Of a DNA stretch of 35,674 nucleotides, positions 34,573-35,674 are shown one piece after another (position 1 is the first letter of the stretch; each line of letters begins with the position of its first letter). Below the pieces are notes generated by a model that was not told the origin of the DNA, did no database searches, and worked only from the letters and a program-made list of their open reading frames with translations. The DNA is from Alphaproteobacteria bacterium (lineage in GTDB: Bacteria; Pseudomonadota; Alphaproteobacteria; Micavibrionales; UBA1664), in contig JAGWXJ010000003.1 in the NCBI GenBank assembly GCA_018969935.1, positions 1 through 35,674 on the forward strand, given 5' to 3'. The position numbers were made by a program, and so were the translations under genes.

Positions 34573-35586
34573 ATGACCGCACAAATAACCATCCCGCCCG
34601 AGTGGGCACCGCAAAAGGCGATCTGGACCGCATGGCCCGCCAACCGCGAGGAATGGAATGACGATCTGGATACCCCGCGCCATGACGTGGCAAACCTCAT
34701 CCGTGCGCTTGCCCCCACCAACAAGGTGATGCTGCTCGTCCATGATGCCGAGGCCGAAGCCAGCGCCAAAGCAGCCCTAGGCGATGCCGCCACCTACGTA
34801 CCCGCCAAATACGGCGACATCTGGCTACGCGATACCGGCCCTATTTTTGCCAACGGCCCAGAAAACAATCACGTGGCCCTGCGCTTCAAAACCAACAGCT
34901 GGGGCGGCAAATACGACCTGCCCGATGACGCAACGGTAGGCGACACCATCGCCAACACCGCAAACAAACCCATCAAGCCCTTCCCCTTCGTGCTCGAAGG
35001 CGGCGCGGTAGACCACGATGGCAACGGCACGGTACTGACCACCAAACAAACCCTCCTCAACCCCAACCGCAACGGCTGGACAAAGGAACAAGGCGAAGCC
35101 GCGCTGAAGGAAGCCTTGGGCGCCCGCAAGGTCATCTGGATAGACGAAGGCCTGCTGAACGACCACACCGACGGCCACATCGACAACATCGCACGCTTTG
35201 TGGCGCCGCGCCGCGTCGTCTGCCAAGCCCCCGCCGATGCCGATGACCCGAATGCGCAAACGCTCAACGCCATCGCCGCCACACTGGAAGCCGCCACCGA
35301 TGCCGACGGCAATAAACTTGATGTCATCCGCATCCCCGGCGTTGGCAAGTATGTGAACCCCGAGGGCGGTATCTCCCCCGCCTCCTACATGAACTTCATC
35401 ATCGCCAACGGCGTGGTGGTTGTGCCCGTCTACGGCACCAAAACGGAAAGCGCGGCTTTGGCAGCCCTGCAAAACGTATTCCCTGACCGCAAGGTCATCG
35501 GCGTCAACTCCCGCGGCCTTCTGGGCAGCGGCGAGATGGGCGGCGGGTCCTTCCACTGCATCACCCAACAGGAGCCTGAACTATGA
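34573..35586 (+). CDS. aguA: Agmatine deiminase
   Basis: The enzyme hydrolyses agmatine to N-carbamoylputrescine and ammonia. The 337-residue protein (penta-domain PAD fold) shows YGDIWLRDTGPIF (substrate-binding Asp), FVLEGGAVDHDGNGT, the catalytic His H202 in DHTDGHIDN and the nucleophilic C329 in GGGSFHCITQQEP near the C-terminus. Length is slightly below the usual 350-370. It needs an N-carbamoylputrescine amidase to complete putrescine formation; no clear AguB and no arginine decarboxylase are in this window. Its TGA overlaps the ATG of a downstream lipoprotein gene. Confidence 0.96.
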   Translation: MTAQITIPPEWAPQKAIWTAWPANREEWNDDLDTPRHDVANLIRALAPTNKVMLLVHDAEAEASAKAALGDAATYVPAKYGDIWLRDTGPIFANGPENNHVALRFKTNSWGGKYDLPDDATVGDTIANTANKPIKPFPFVLEGGAVDHDGNGTVLTTKQTLLNPNRNGWTKEQGEAALKEALGARKVIWIDEGLLNDHTDGHIDNIARFVAPRRVVCQAPADADDPNAQTLNAIAATLEAATDADGNKLDVIRIPGVGKYVNPEGGISPASYMNFIIANGVVVVPVYGTKTESAALAALQNVFPDRKVIGVNSRGLLGSGEMGGGSFHCITQQEPEL

Positions 35587-35674
35587 GAAAAACATATCTA
35601 CTTACTATACTGGCATCTACGACACTTCTTATAGCCGCTTGCACAAAAGATGCCGAAGTTGAAATTGCAAAATG
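35583..35674 (+). CDS. Lipoprotein, N-terminal part (runs off the window)
   Basis: ATG at 35583 overlaps the aguA stop as ATGA, and the frame is open to the end of the window (30 codons). It encodes MRKTYLLTILASTTLLIAAC followed by TKDAEVEIAK: a basic start, a hydrophobic core and a lipobox IAAC, so the cysteine at residue 20 should be lipidated. The mature part is cut off and its function cannot be read. The coupling to aguA suggests one transcript. Confidence 0.7.
   Translation, partial: MRKTYLLTILASTTLLIAACTKDAEVEIAK

Noticed and set aside
1-35674. CRISPR arrays, insertion sequences, integrases, rRNA genes or att sites
   Set aside because: I looked for regularly spaced repeats, transposase or integrase motifs and rRNA-like sequence and found none.

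Overview
The window reads as a piece of an alphaproteobacterial chromosome. It is GC-rich and densely packed, with many start/stop overlaps. The gene set is mostly housekeeping: methionine aminopeptidase, RadC, adenylosuccinate lyase, UvrB, lysyl-tRNA synthetase, formate-tetrahydrofolate ligase, ComF, a DinG-type helicase, a YdcH/DUF465 protein and a tRNA-Leu. A short pilin-like exported protein has an N-terminus of a kind I associate with Micavibrio/Rhodospirillales-like lineages. That placement is an inference from gene content and protein style; no rRNA or other phylogenetic marker was compared. I see no phage, IS element, CRISPR array or plasmid origin.

Layout. Positions 1-2700 hold a pentapeptide-repeat protein, a minus-strand tRNA-Leu(UAA) with its own promoter, an exported protein, a CinA/MoaB-type protein and a small membrane protein. 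Positions 2755-6287 form a tight plus-strand run, map-radC-purB, with overlapping junctions; an AT-rich orphan gene of foreign appearance is appended directly behind it. Positions 6288-9064 contain two small dyads, a small GPRTP-motif ORF that runs antisense through a cold-shock gene, csp with a canonical terminator, an L-lactate dehydrogenase and an unrecognised acidic protein. Positions 9121-13871 carry an exported cyclophilin, a GH13 alpha-glucosidase overlapped tail-to-tail by a membrane-anchored protein gene, an M16 zinc peptidase and a small basic protein with an 18-bp palindrome in its leader. Positions 14078-21860 carry uvrB, a nitroreductase, a small hydrophobic protein, fhs, lysS, a pilin-like protein and comF. 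Positions 21883-27827 carry a very large methyltransferase-like protein, a YdcH protein with a cysteine tail and a DinG-type helicase.

The most coherent functional region is 28006-35674, centred on polyamines. A fold-III ornithine/lysine-type decarboxylase is followed by carboxynorspermidine synthase and carboxynorspermidine decarboxylase (nspC). Agmatine deiminase (aguA) lies a little further on, and a nitrilase-family hydrolase and two GNAT acetyltransferases are close by. Together they would make putrescine (by decarboxylation and, in part, from agmatine) and convert it to spermidine by the aspartate-semialdehyde/carboxyspermidine route, which needs no S-adenosylmethionine decarboxylase. 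The decarboxylase has a long 5' leader with a recognisable promoter, a perfect 7-bp dyad at the predicted transcript start, several hairpins and an unlisted 39-codon upstream ORF ending in Arg-Arg-Asn-Gly. This leader is the best candidate in the window for an undescribed regulatory system. The window ends inside a lipoprotein gene coupled to aguA.
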